Both the position numbers and the translations under genes were made by a program. DNA of 64,000 nucleotides, taken from an uncultured Myxococcales bacterium (GTDB taxonomy: Bacteria; Myxococcota; Myxococcia; Myxococcales; Myxococcaceae). The stretch lies in assembly GCA_937980205.1 (NCBI GenBank), contig CALJKW010000021.1, positions 310,001-374,000 of the forward strand. The letters are read 5' to 3'. The notes below the pieces were generated by a model. The model was given only the letters and a program-made list of their open reading frames with translations, did no database searches and had not been told where the DNA came from. Shown here piece by piece: positions 52,787 to 61,771 of this stretch. The number at the start of each line of letters is the position of its first letter. Positions within the stretch are counted from its first letter, which is position 1.

Positions 52787-53380
52787 CGGCTCGCGCAGCA
52801 TGCGCACCACCCGGCCTTCTTCCGCGATGCGCCGGAAGCCGCAACGCTCGTAGAGTGACAGCGCGGGTGCGTTGTCGCGGAACACGTCGAGGATGACCTG
52901 CCGCCCGGGCACGCGGGCGCAGAAGCCCTCGACGAGCGCGCGGCCCACCCCACGGCCCCGCATCGCCGGTGAGGTGCCGATGCCCACCAGCGCGAAGCAG
53001 CCGGGCGGCGTGGTCTCGAAGATGGCCCGGCGCGGCTCACGGCGCAGGAACAGGTTGGTGAAGCGCGAGCGCAGCTGCCAGCGGAAGCTGGGGTGGCGCA
53101 CGACGGCAGGCAGGTGCGTCGCCACGCCGATCGCGATCTGCGGAAGCAGCCGTCGCGTGAGCGACGCCGAGAAGCCGTCGGGTGCGCCGAACACGTAGCC
53201 GGCGATCTGACCGTCTGCCTCGGCGACCAGCGATACGGCGTCCGGCGCGGTGAGGAACCACGAGACCAAGGCGCGTAGGTAGCGCCGGCCCACCGCCACG
53301 CCGAGCTGGCCGGCGAAGGCCTGCTCGTGCAGGGGGATGACGGAGGGCAGATCGCGCAGCTCGCAGCCGCGGACGTTCAT
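52766..53380 (-). CDS. GNAT N-acetyltransferase
   Basis: A 204-residue acetyltransferase with a basic, helical middle (about 95-125) and the acetyl-CoA loop GTSPAMRGRGVGRALV followed by DNAPALSLYERCGF. The long insert before the CoA loop is typical of sugar or small-molecule acetyltransferases of the FemAB-like or GNAT type in polysaccharide loci. Last gene of the minus-strand operon asnB-glycosyltransferase-carbamoyltransferase-acetyltransferase; its ATG overlaps the carbamoyltransferase stop (ATGA). Confidence 0.82.
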   Translation of the reverse strand: MNVRGCELRDLPSVIPLHEQAFAGQLGVAVGRRYLRALVSWFLTAPDAVSLVAEADGQIAGYVFGAPDGFSASLTRRLLPQIAIGVATHLPAVVRHPSFRWQLRSRFTNLFLRREPRRAIFETTPPGCFALVGIGTSPAMRGRGVGRALVEGFCARVPGRQVILDVFRDNAPALSLYERCGFRRIAEEGRVVRMLREPSAAQAH

Positions 53381-55068
53381 CGCTTCGCGACGAGGAAGTC
53401 GCCGACCTGCAGGTGCTCGAGCCCGCTGTTCTGGAAGACGTACAGTGCTTCTTTCGCAGTGCGGACGATCGGGAAGCCGTGCAGGTTGAACGACGTGTTG
53501 AGCAGCACCGCGCGGCCGGTGCGCTGAATGAACGCGTTCATGATCGCCTCGACCTGCGGGTTCTGGCCCTTCTCGAGCAGCTGCGCGCGGCAGGTCAGGT
53601 CGGCGTTGTGCACCGCCGCGATCATGTCCGTGAAGTTCGCCCGCGTGTCGAAGGTCATCATCATGTACGGGCTCTTCAGCCTCTTGTCGTTCTTCAGGTA
53701 CTCGTGCTGGCGCTCGGCGAGCACCACCGGCGCGAACGGCATCCAGAAGTCGCGTTTCTTCACCATCTGGTTGATGACGCGCACCACGTCCTGGTTCTTC
53801 GGGTCGGCGAGGATCGAGCGGTTGCAGAGGGCGCGCGCGCCGAACTCCATGCGGCCGGCGCAGCGTGCCACCGGCTGCCCTTTGACGAGGAGGTCGGCGA
53901 CGGAGGCGCCCATGTCCGCGGGCTTCGAAACTACGAAGCCGCTGCCCTCGACGGCGCGCTGGGTCTCGGCCGGGTCGAGGTCGTCTCCGAGATAGAAGTG
54001 GGTGAGTGGCCTGACCGCGTCGTTGCCGAAGCGCTTCGCCGCCTCGAGCCAGAACGCGCCCATCGCCAGCGTCTCGTCGCCGCACGAGGGAAAGGCCTCG
54101 AACGACTCGACCCCGTCGAGCGCGGCGATCGCCTTGTTCGCCTTCACGTTCATGAAGACGCCGCCCGCCGCCACCACCCGGCCGTTGCCAGTCTTGCGCA
54201 GGACGTTGCCCGTCCACTTCACCAACATTTCTTCGGCGAAGCGCTGCAGGCCGGCGCAGACGTTGTCGAAGCGCTTGCCCTGAATGTCCTCGAGGATGCG
54301 CTCGAGCAGCATGTACGTCGGCAGCGTCGTCTTGCGCTTGAAGGTCAGCCCCTCGACCGCGAGGTAGTTCTCGAAGATGCGCGCGTGCTCTTCGGCGTAC
54401 TTCGGCGCCGCGTACGGCGCCATGCCCATCAGCTTGTACTCGTGCTCGAGGGGCGTGAACCCCATCGCGTGGGTGACGAGCCCGTAGATGGCGCCGAGCG
54501 AATCGCTGTCGGCGATCGTCGACAGCACCTGCTCCTCGCTGCCGGACCACACGCGCACCGACCCCGAGAGGTGATCGCCCGAGCCGTCGCACGAAAGCAC
54601 CACGTGCGATGAGTCGGGGTCGCGGCGCAGGCCGTAATACGCGGTCGCCGCGTGGGTGCGGTGGTGGTCGTGGAACTCGGTCGGCACTTCCCCCAGGCCG
54701 ATGCGCGCGAGGTGCCGCTTCACCTCGGGCTGGCCGTGGGTCTTCATGAACGTGAGCGCGAGCGGCACGCCCACCGCGTTGCGGATGAAACCCATCGGCG
54801 TGCGCTGCTTCTCGTACGACGCCACCACGTCCTCGCGGCTGTGGTACCGGTGCAGGATGAAGCGCGAGCCGACCGCGATGCAGGCGAGGTCGCCCGCGCG
54901 CGCGCCGACGTGCGCCAAGCACGCCTTGATGGCGGCTTCGGGAAAGCCCCAATAGTTCTTTTCGCCGTTGAGGCGCTCTTCCTGAATAGCGAAGCGCAGC
55001 CCGTCGGCGTCGCCGATGCAGGCGGCAGAGTTGTGGCCGACGTGGACTCCGAGAATGAACTTGCTCAA
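53377..55068 (-). CDS. Carbamoyltransferase (NodU/TobZ family)
   Basis: A 563-residue enzyme that makes carbamoyl-adenylate from carbamoyl phosphate and ATP and puts the carbamoyl group on a sugar hydroxyl. An N-terminal TsaD-like domain (KFILGVHVGHNSAACIG, FHDHHRTHAATAYYG, SCDGSGDHLSG, EHEYKLMGMAPYA, AAGGVFMNVKAN) precedes the C-terminal domain (RMEFGARALCNRSILADP, NTSFNLHGFPI). The TTG start is supported by AGGAG seven bases upstream (55076-55080) and by the TTGA overlap with the glycosyltransferase stop; the ATG at 55092 is less likely. Target sugar unknown. Confidence 0.92.
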   Translation of the reverse strand: MSKFILGVHVGHNSAACIGDADGLRFAIQEERLNGEKNYWGFPEAAIKACLAHVGARAGDLACIAVGSRFILHRYHSREDVVASYEKQRTPMGFIRNAVGVPLALTFMKTHGQPEVKRHLARIGLGEVPTEFHDHHRTHAATAYYGLRRDPDSSHVVLSCDGSGDHLSGSVRVWSGSEEQVLSTIADSDSLGAIYGLVTHAMGFTPLEHEYKLMGMAPYAAPKYAEEHARIFENYLAVEGLTFKRKTTLPTYMLLERILEDIQGKRFDNVCAGLQRFAEEMLVKWTGNVLRKTGNGRVVAAGGVFMNVKANKAIAALDGVESFEAFPSCGDETLAMGAFWLEAAKRFGNDAVRPLTHFYLGDDLDPAETQRAVEGSGFVVSKPADMGASVADLLVKGQPVARCAGRMEFGARALCNRSILADPKNQDVVRVINQMVKKRDFWMPFAPVVLAERQHEYLKNDKRLKSPYMMMTFDTRANFTDMIAAVHNADLTCRAQLLEKGQNPQVEAIMNAFIQRTGRAVLLNTSFNLHGFPIVRTAKEALYVFQNSGLEHLQVGDFLVAKR

Positions 55069-56273
55069 ATGCTTGCTCCTGGGTGGCCACATAGCGCACG
55101 GGCCTCGTCGAAGAGAACCTCGGCGACCGCCTCGACCGTCGATCGGCGGGCGCGCTCGAGGCCCCCGGGGATCAGGCGGTCGCGCAAGCCTTGGTCCGAG
55201 GCGAGCTCGAGCAGACCTCGGGCCAGCGCCTCCGAGTCTTCGGACGGAAAGAGCAGTCCGTCGACACCGTGGGTGATGGAGGTGGGGATGCCGCCGACGT
55301 TCGAGGCGATGACCGGGCAGCGAAACGCACGGGCCTCGACCAGGACGCGCGGGGTGCCTTCGCTGCGGCTGGGCAGCGCCAGCGCGTCGGCGTCGGCGAA
55401 AGCCTGGAACAGCTTTGGCCCGTAGGGCAGCTGCCCGACCTGGCGGATGTTCGCGCGCCCGCCGAGCTCGGCGATGGCGCGCGCGAGGTCGCTCTCGGCG
55501 CCGGCCTCGGAGAGATCTCTCGCGCCGACGATGACCAGCTCGGCGCCAGGGCGCTCGTCGAGCACGCGGCGGTACGCGCGCAGTAGCACGTCGAGGCCCT
55601 TCTCGGGGCGCAGGAAGCCGACGAACAGGATGCGGAAGGGTGCGTTTGGGGGCCTCGTGCGCTTCACGGAGTCGACCTCGGCGCGCGACAGCGCCGACGA
55701 CACGATCGCGCGCCCCGTGCCCTCGCCGAGCCGCCGGCGCAGCGCCTCTCCGTTGGCCACCAGGCGAGCGCCCGGCCGCAGCACCAGCTCGTGGGCCCAC
55801 GCGTTCATGAAGTCGGCGAAGCTTGTCGCCGCGACGCGCTTCAGCCCTCGGTAGTAGACGGACGCGCGCACCACCTCAGAGGGGTCGGAGCACGCGTGGT
55901 AGACGCGCGGCCGGGCGATGGGCAGCAGCGCCCAGGGTGGGGCGAACGGCAGCTGCACGATGACCGCGTCGCAACGCGCTTCGATGGCGGCGAGCGCGCG
56001 GCGGCAGGCCGCGCCGTGCGGCAGCGCAGCCATCGTCGAGGGCATGTCGGGCAGCGGCACCACCTCGCCACGGGGCAGCGCGGTGCGGTGATCGTGCGAC
56101 GGCCGCCTCGAGCCGGCGATGGACAACGCGACGCTGAGGGTGGCCGCGCGCGCGCGGAGCGCGTCCAGCAGGCGCCCGAGCCCCGCATCCGTCCACAGCG
56201 CGCCCTGCTCGATTGATCCGGCGCGCCCGGTGACGAAGCCGAGGCGAAGCCGCTCAGGCTGCGGCATGTGCAT
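55065..56273 (-). CDS. Glycosyltransferase family 4
   Basis: A 402-residue GT-B retaining transferase. The C-terminal domain has FVGFLRPEKGLDVLLRAY, GPKLFQAFADADALALPS and the donor-binding E-x7-E in SEGTPRVLVEA, followed by GGIPTSITHGVDG. The N-terminal acceptor domain is Arg- and Pro-rich. Donor and acceptor unknown. It starts 20 bases before the asnB stop and ends overlapping the carbamoyltransferase start. Confidence 0.9.
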   Translation of the reverse strand: MHMPQPERLRLGFVTGRAGSIEQGALWTDAGLGRLLDALRARAATLSVALSIAGSRRPSHDHRTALPRGEVVPLPDMPSTMAALPHGAACRRALAAIEARCDAVIVQLPFAPPWALLPIARPRVYHACSDPSEVVRASVYYRGLKRVAATSFADFMNAWAHELVLRPGARLVANGEALRRRLGEGTGRAIVSSALSRAEVDSVKRTRPPNAPFRILFVGFLRPEKGLDVLLRAYRRVLDERPGAELVIVGARDLSEAGAESDLARAIAELGGRANIRQVGQLPYGPKLFQAFADADALALPSRSEGTPRVLVEARAFRCPVIASNVGGIPTSITHGVDGLLFPSEDSEALARGLLELASDQGLRDRLIPGGLERARRSTVEAVAEVLFDEARALCGHPGASI

Positions 56274-58089
56274 CCAGCTCCTGACACCACAGCTCGAGAC
56301 TCATCAGCGCCCACGTCTGAGCGAGGTTGAGATCGGCCGGCAGCGCGCCGAGCAACCCCCGCCGATCGAGGCTCTCGCGAAGCTCGACGGCCATCGGGCG
56401 CAGCGGGCCCTGAACCCAGCCGGCGTACGGCAGGGCGAAACCCTTCTTGGGCCGCTGACCGATGTCGACCGGCAGCAAGTCCTTGACCGCTTCGACGAGC
56501 ACCCGCTTTGCCGGCGGCACCGCGCTGCGATCGATCTTGTGCCGTGAGGGTATCGCACGGGCCGCGCGGGCCACCGCGACGTCGACCAGGGGAACCCGAA
56601 GCTCGAGCGAGCTCGCCATGCTGGTGATGTCCGAGTCGCGCAACAGCTGGCAGCCCATGTAGCCCCACACGTCCAACTGGCAGCCCAGATCGATCGGGTC
56701 CCCATCGGTCAGGCGCTCACCGAACGCAGCGGCGAGCCGCTGGGCCCCCGTGCCGGCGGGGTTGCCCGTCAGGCGGCTGACCTCGTGCTCGAGGAAGACG
56801 CGGTGCGCGGCCGCCCACATCGAGAGCGGGCTCGACCGCGCCTGGGCGCGGCTGGCGAGCTCGACGAAGCGCGAAGGGACGACGGGCCTCGCGCTGACGG
56901 CGAGGCGGCCGGCGAGCTGGGTTGCCCGGTTGAGGCCGCTCATGCGCTGGATGACGGGGTAGCCACCGAACCACTCGTCGCCGCCCAGACCCGAAAGCAC
57001 GCCCTTCACGTCCTTCGCGGCCGCGCGGCTGACGAGCCAGGTGTTGAAGCCGTCGGTCGAGGGCTGGTCGAGAGACCGGGCGAAGCGCGAGAACAGCTCG
57101 GGTACGTCGCGGTCTGCGACCTCGACCTCGGTGTGCACGCACCCGAGCTGCTTCGCGAAGTCGCGCGCGTACCGGGACTCGTCGTAGGCGGGGTCTTCGA
57201 GCTTCACCGTGTAAGTGCGCAGCCTGGGGTTGTGCTTGACCATCAGGCCGACCACGGCAGACGAGTCGACCCCGCCGCTGAGGAAGGCGCCGACCGGCGC
57301 GTCGGCCAGTGCGTGCAGCCGCACGCTCTCTTCCAGCACTCCGCGCAGCTTTTCCGCCGCGCCGGCGAAGTCGAGGCCCTCGTCACTCGGCGGGGGCATC
57401 AGCCAGAAGCGGTGCTCGCGGGTGCTCTTCCCCGGCTCTTCGACGCGCACCGTCCCGCGCTCGAGCATGGTGACGCCTTCCAGGATGGTACGGGGCTGGA
57501 GCACGAAGCCGAACGTCAAGTAGTCGCAGAGCGCCTCGCGATTCATCTGCGCCGCGACCAGCTTCGACGCGAGCAGTCCCTTGATCTCGGACGCGAAGGC
57601 CAGCCCCGCGCCCGTGCGCGCCACGTAGAGCGGCTTGACGCCGAAGGGGTCTCGGGCGAGCACGAGGGTGGGCGCGGCGCCGAGGCCTCGCTCGCGAAAG
57701 TCGAGCACCGCGATGGCGAACATGCCGCGCAGGACGTCGACGAAGGCGGTGCCCTGCTCGAGGTAGAGCGCCAGCACCACCTCGGTGTCGCTCTCGGACT
57801 TGAAGGGGTACCCTTTCGCGCGGAGCCGCTGGCGCTGCTCGACGTGGTTGTACATCTCGCCGTTGAAGACGATCGCCACGCGGTTGTCGGGCGACCAGAG
57901 CGGCTGCTGGCCGCGCTCGCTCAAGTCGACGAGCGCGAGCCGCACCATGCCTGCGGCGCCGCCCGGCCACGCGAGCTTCCCCGAGCCGTCGGGGCCCCGG
58001 TGCGTCATCGCCCCAAGCATGGCCTCCACCCGCGCCTCGGGCGCCGTGTCGGACGGGCCGAGGTTCCAGACGCCGGCGATGCCGCACAT
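56254..58089 (-). CDS. asnB: Asparagine synthase, glutamine-hydrolysing
   Basis: A 611-residue AsnB-type enzyme. Cys2 of MCGIAGVWN is the glutaminase nucleophile, NGEMYNHVE and SDTEVVL are class II amidotransferase motifs, and SGGVDSSAV (about 267-275) is the PP-loop of the synthetase half. In polysaccharide loci AsnB homologues often amidate a sugar carboxyl, such as the uronic acid that a TviB-type dehydrogenase would make, so a GalNAcA-amide is a fair guess. First gene of its operon, divergent from the next gene by 34 bases. Confidence 0.92.
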   Translation of the reverse strand: MCGIAGVWNLGPSDTAPEARVEAMLGAMTHRGPDGSGKLAWPGGAAGMVRLALVDLSERGQQPLWSPDNRVAIVFNGEMYNHVEQRQRLRAKGYPFKSESDTEVVLALYLEQGTAFVDVLRGMFAIAVLDFRERGLGAAPTLVLARDPFGVKPLYVARTGAGLAFASEIKGLLASKLVAAQMNREALCDYLTFGFVLQPRTILEGVTMLERGTVRVEEPGKSTREHRFWLMPPPSDEGLDFAGAAEKLRGVLEESVRLHALADAPVGAFLSGGVDSSAVVGLMVKHNPRLRTYTVKLEDPAYDESRYARDFAKQLGCVHTEVEVADRDVPELFSRFARSLDQPSTDGFNTWLVSRAAAKDVKGVLSGLGGDEWFGGYPVIQRMSGLNRATQLAGRLAVSARPVVPSRFVELASRAQARSSPLSMWAAAHRVFLEHEVSRLTGNPAGTGAQRLAAAFGERLTDGDPIDLGCQLDVWGYMGCQLLRDSDITSMASSLELRVPLVDVAVARAARAIPSRHKIDRSAVPPAKRVLVEAVKDLLPVDIGQRPKKGFALPYAGWVQGPLRPMAVELRESLDRRGLLGALPADLNLAQTWALMSLELWCQELDAHAAA

Positions 58090-58123
58090 GTGAGCTTTCG
58101 CGCGCTTCTAAGGGTGAGGGTGA

Positions 58124-59836
58124 ATGGGAGGCTTCGGTTCGTGGTACTTAGCTGCTGTTTCAATGACCCTCAACGCCGCCTCCGCGACGACCGTGCTCAT
58201 TCCGGCCGCCGGACGTGTGCCTGAGGGCCTGCTGGCCTTGTCGAACATTCAAAACCCCGCGCTCATCCCGGTGGCGGGCAGGCCGGTGATCCACTGGACG
58301 ATGAGCTACCTGAGAAGCCTGGGCCTCAGGAAGTTCGTGTTCGCCGTGGCGCACCGTGGCGGCTTCATCGAGGACTTCGTCAACTGTGCGTTCGGCAGCA
58401 GCTGCGAGGTGACCTTCATCACCCCTTCGAAGCCGGGCGGGCTGGGCCAGACCGTGGCCGACCTGGCGCGCGCGGTGGACACGGCGCGCGCGCTGGTGGT
58501 GCTGGGCGACACGCACTTCCAATTCGTCGACCCTTCGGTGCTGGCGTCGGACAGCCCGACGGTGCTGGTCAGCCCGGTCGAAGAGTCCTACCGGTGGTGC
58601 ATCGCCGAGACCGATTCGAGCCGCATCGTGCGCGGGCTGCGCGACAAGGAGGCGGACCTGAAGGGGCCGCTCGACGCGCTGATCGGCGTCTACTGCTTCC
58701 CCGACGCACGGCTGCTGAAAGAGAGCTCGGCGGCGGCAGTTGCGGCGGCCGACGCCGCGGGGCGGCCGACCGAGATGAAGGCCATTCTCGATCGGGTGGC
58801 GGCGGTGACGCCGCTCAAGGCCGAGCGCGCAGGCGACTGGCTCGACTGCGGCAACGCCGATCGCCAGGCAGCCTCGCACCAGGCGCTGCTGCAGAAGCGG
58901 GCGTTCAACGAGCTGAAGATCGACCCCGTTCTGGGGACCATCACGAAGCGCAGCCGCAACGTCGAAAAGTTCATCGATGAGATCAACTACCTGCGGCTGC
59001 TGCCGCGCGAGCTCGCGGTGCTCTTTCCGCGGGTGGTCGACTACTCGGTGGCGTGGGATTCGCCACACCTCACCCTCGAGTACTACGGCTACCCCTCGCT
59101 CTCAGAGGCGTATGTCTTCGAGAACGTCGACCCGGGGGTCTGGGAGCGCATCTTCAGCCACCTCAAGACGATCGTGGCCGAGCGGTTCATGGCGCACGCT
59201 CGCCCGCTTCCGCACGGCGCGCTCGAGGACATGCTGCTCACCAAGACCCGCGAGCGGCTCGAGCGCTTGCAGGGCCCGCCCGAGCTCGTGCGATTGGTCG
59301 GCCACCGCGGGCCGGTACAGCTGAACGGTCGCGAAGTGAACAACCTCGCCACGCTGTGGCCGAAGCTCGAGGCCGAGGTCGCGCGAATGGCCCAAGGCGC
59401 CCGGGGCAGCATCATTCACGGCGACCTCTGCTTCTCGAACATCCTGTACGACCTGCGCTCGCGCGTCTGCAAGCTGGTCGACCCGCGGGGCTCATTCGGA
59501 AAGCAGGGCACCACCGGCGACGCGCGGTACGACGTGGCGAAGCTCTACCACTCGGTCCACGGCCAATATGACTTCCTGGTGAACGACCTGTTCTCGGTGA
59601 AGCTCGACGGCCTCGCGCTCGACCTCGAGCTGCGCACGCGGCCCGCGCACGAGCAGATCCGCGACCGGTTCGAGAAGGTGTTCTTCGCGCCCCGGGGGCC
59701 GTTTGCGAAGCGCGACGTGGCCATCATCACCGCGCTGTTGTTTGCCAGCATGCTGCCGCTGCACGACGACGCGCCGCGCCGCCAGCTCGCGATGTACGCC
59801 ACCGCGCTGAAGCTGCTCGACGAGGTCTTCGCCTAA
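58124..59836 (+). CDS. Fusion: nucleotidyltransferase and APH-like kinase
   Basis: A 570-residue protein. About 20-260 is a sugar-phosphate nucleotidyltransferase-like domain (VLIPAAGRVPEGL, NPALIPVAGRPVIHW, LGDTHF, DWLDCGNAD); the first motif is altered, since G-x-G-T-R is missing. About 280-560 is an aminoglycoside/choline-kinase-like domain with HGDLCFSNILYD (His about 432) and the metal Asp in LVDPRGSFG. Such pairs can phosphorylate and activate one small compound. ATG 58124 has GAGGG just before it; ATG 58163 is the alternative. The next gene begins directly after its stop. Confidence 0.8.
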   Translation: MGGFGSWYLAAVSMTLNAASATTVLIPAAGRVPEGLLALSNIQNPALIPVAGRPVIHWTMSYLRSLGLRKFVFAVAHRGGFIEDFVNCAFGSSCEVTFITPSKPGGLGQTVADLARAVDTARALVVLGDTHFQFVDPSVLASDSPTVLVSPVEESYRWCIAETDSSRIVRGLRDKEADLKGPLDALIGVYCFPDARLLKESSAAAVAAADAAGRPTEMKAILDRVAAVTPLKAERAGDWLDCGNADRQAASHQALLQKRAFNELKIDPVLGTITKRSRNVEKFIDEINYLRLLPRELAVLFPRVVDYSVAWDSPHLTLEYYGYPSLSEAYVFENVDPGVWERIFSHLKTIVAERFMAHARPLPHGALEDMLLTKTRERLERLQGPPELVRLVGHRGPVQLNGREVNNLATLWPKLEAEVARMAQGARGSIIHGDLCFSNILYDLRSRVCKLVDPRGSFGKQGTTGDARYDVAKLYHSVHGQYDFLVNDLFSVKLDGLALDLELRTRPAHEQIRDRFEKVFFAPRGPFAKRDVAIITALLFASMLPLHDDAPRRQLAMYATALKLLDEVFA

Positions 59837-60559
59837 ATGAACGTGGTGATGCCGATGGCAGGGCGGGGGAGCCGGTTCGCCGACGTCGGCTACCGCGTGC
59901 CAAAGCCGATGATCGAGGTCAAGGGCAAGCCGATGTACGCGTGGGCGATGGACAGCCTGCCGCTGAAGCTCGCGCGTAGGGTCATCTTCATCTGCCTCGA
60001 AGAGCACCTCGCCGGCTTCGGTCTGCGCGAGGACATCGCGCACCGGTACGCGCACCTCGACCCCGTGGTCATTCCCCTCTCGAAGGTCACCGAGGGGCAG
60101 GCGTGCACGGTGCTCGAGGGGCGGCAGCACATCGATCGTGACGAGCCGCTGATCATCTACAACGCCGACACGTGGTGCCGCACCGGCCTGGAGCGGTCGC
60201 TGCCTCAGCTGCCCGCGTCCGTTGCCGGCGTGCTCGGCGTCTTCGAGGCCCCGGGCGACAAGTGGAGCTTCGCGCGCACCGACGAGACCGGCCGCGTCGT
60301 CGAGGTCGCCGAGAAGCGTCGCATCTCGAACCACGCGTGCACCGGCCTGTACCACTTCAGCTCGGGGGCCGAGTTCGTGCGCGAGGCCGATGCGATGATC
60401 GCCGCGAACGAGCGCGTCAACCGCGAGTTCTACGTCGCGCCGGTCTACAACCGGATGATCGCTCGCGGCCGGGAGGTCAGGCTGGATGTCGCCGACGAGG
60501 TCGGGGTGCTGGGTACGCCGGAAGACCTCGCGCAGTTCATCTCGAACCACCCGGGCTGA
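59837..60559 (+). CDS. Nucleotidyltransferase-like protein (NTP transferase fold)
   Basis: A 240-residue single-domain nucleotidyltransferase. VVMPMAGRGSRFADVGYRVPKPMIEV shows in two pieces the G-x-G-S-R loop and the KP motif; YNADTW holds the metal Asp and CTGLYHF the usual GxY/F region. It starts with no spacer after the nucleotidyltransferase-kinase fusion, so the two likely act on the same compound. Because the fusion lacks an intact G-x-G-T-R loop, this protein may be the active transferase of the pair. Confidence 0.85.
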   Translation: MNVVMPMAGRGSRFADVGYRVPKPMIEVKGKPMYAWAMDSLPLKLARRVIFICLEEHLAGFGLREDIAHRYAHLDPVVIPLSKVTEGQACTVLEGRQHIDRDEPLIIYNADTWCRTGLERSLPQLPASVAGVLGVFEAPGDKWSFARTDETGRVVEVAEKRRISNHACTGLYHFSSGAEFVREADAMIAANERVNREFYVAPVYNRMIARGREVRLDVADEVGVLGTPEDLAQFISNHPG

Positions 60560-60562
60560 CGC

Positions 60563-61771
60563 ATGGGGCGCGCGCCAATCAAGGTCCTTCACCTGATGAA
60601 CGGCGCAGGTGGGGGGGCTGCGCTCAGCACGCTTGGGCTGATTGAGCGACACCGCCAGCGAGGCATCGCGTCGTGCGTGGTGTGCGATGCCTCTGGAACC
60701 GCCGAAGAGCGTGCGGCCATTTCTCGCGCAGTGGATGGCGAGGCGGTCTTCACGCCTCTGTACTGGTGGAACCCGAAGATTCGGTCAAAGTTCTGGAAGC
60801 GGCCGGCCATCGAGCTTCGCCAGTGGCTGCGTACCGGACTTCGTGCCGCAGAGATCGCGATGGTCGCTCGGGCAGCGCGCCGCTTTGGCGCTGAGTTGAT
60901 TCACACCAACACCATCTTGACGCCGTCGGGTGGTCACGCAGCTCGTCTGCTGGGCTTACCGCACGTCTGGCACCTGCGAGAGATGCTGGGGCCCGGACAG
61001 CCCTTCCAACTGCCGCTCGCTGGAGCCAGGTTGGGGCGCTACCTGGAAGAACACGCCTCTTTCGTGGTGGCAAATTCGAACGCGTCGGCGGAAGCGCTGC
61101 GGCCAGTCGTGAGTCCGGAGCGCCTGGTAGTAGTACCCAATGGAATTTCGCTTACGACTTTTGCCAGTCTTCGCGCTCGGGCGCATTCGAGCCCCGTGAT
61201 GGGCATGGTCGCCAACCTGACGTCGAAGTGGAAGAAGCACCTCCTCTTCATCGAGGCCGCGCGACAAGCTCCGGGCGCGGAGTACCGCTTGTATGGCCAC
61301 GCTCCCGAACCTGGGAGGGACGCATACGCGGATGAGGTCCGCGCAGCATGCGACCGCGCTGGCGTGAAGTTGATGGGATTCGTTGATGCCACCGAGTTGC
61401 TGCAGGACCTCGACGTGCTCGTGCACACCGCTGACGGCGAGTCTTTCGGAAGAACGGTGGTCGAGGCGATGGCTGTCGGCCTGCCGGTCATTGGCGTCGA
61501 CGGCGGCGGGGTAGGCGAGACCGTGGTCCACGAGGAGACTGGCCTTCTCGCGCCCCCAGACTCGGCGCGGGAACTCGCCGCATTGATGCGCCGGCTCATC
61601 GGTGATGCGGCATTGAGGCGCCGGTTGGGCGCTGCTGGAAAGGCCCGAGCGATGTCCGAGTATTCAATCGAGGCCTGCGGCGATCGCATCGTTGAGGTGT
61701 ACAAAGCGGCGATGGGGGTCCCCGTGGAATCGGGGCTCACCCTTCTTTCTAAACTGGGTGCGCTCTGGTGA
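60563..61771 (+). CDS. Glycosyltransferase family 4
   Basis: A 402-residue retaining GT-B enzyme. The start KVLHLMNGAGGGAALSTLGL, NSNASAEALRP, VVPNGI, and the donor site E-x7-E in DGESFGRTVVEAM with GVDGGGVGETVVHEETG are clear. Donor unknown. Three bases after the previous gene; its stop overlaps the next GTG (GTGA). G/C bias at third positions is a little weaker than in the genes before it. Confidence 0.92.
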   Translation: MGRAPIKVLHLMNGAGGGAALSTLGLIERHRQRGIASCVVCDASGTAEERAAISRAVDGEAVFTPLYWWNPKIRSKFWKRPAIELRQWLRTGLRAAEIAMVARAARRFGAELIHTNTILTPSGGHAARLLGLPHVWHLREMLGPGQPFQLPLAGARLGRYLEEHASFVVANSNASAEALRPVVSPERLVVVPNGISLTTFASLRARAHSSPVMGMVANLTSKWKKHLLFIEAARQAPGAEYRLYGHAPEPGRDAYADEVRAACDRAGVKLMGFVDATELLQDLDVLVHTADGESFGRTVVEAMAVGLPVIGVDGGGVGETVVHEETGLLAPPDSARELAALMRRLIGDAALRRRLGAAGKARAMSEYSIEACGDRIVEVYKAAMGVPVESGLTLLSKLGALW

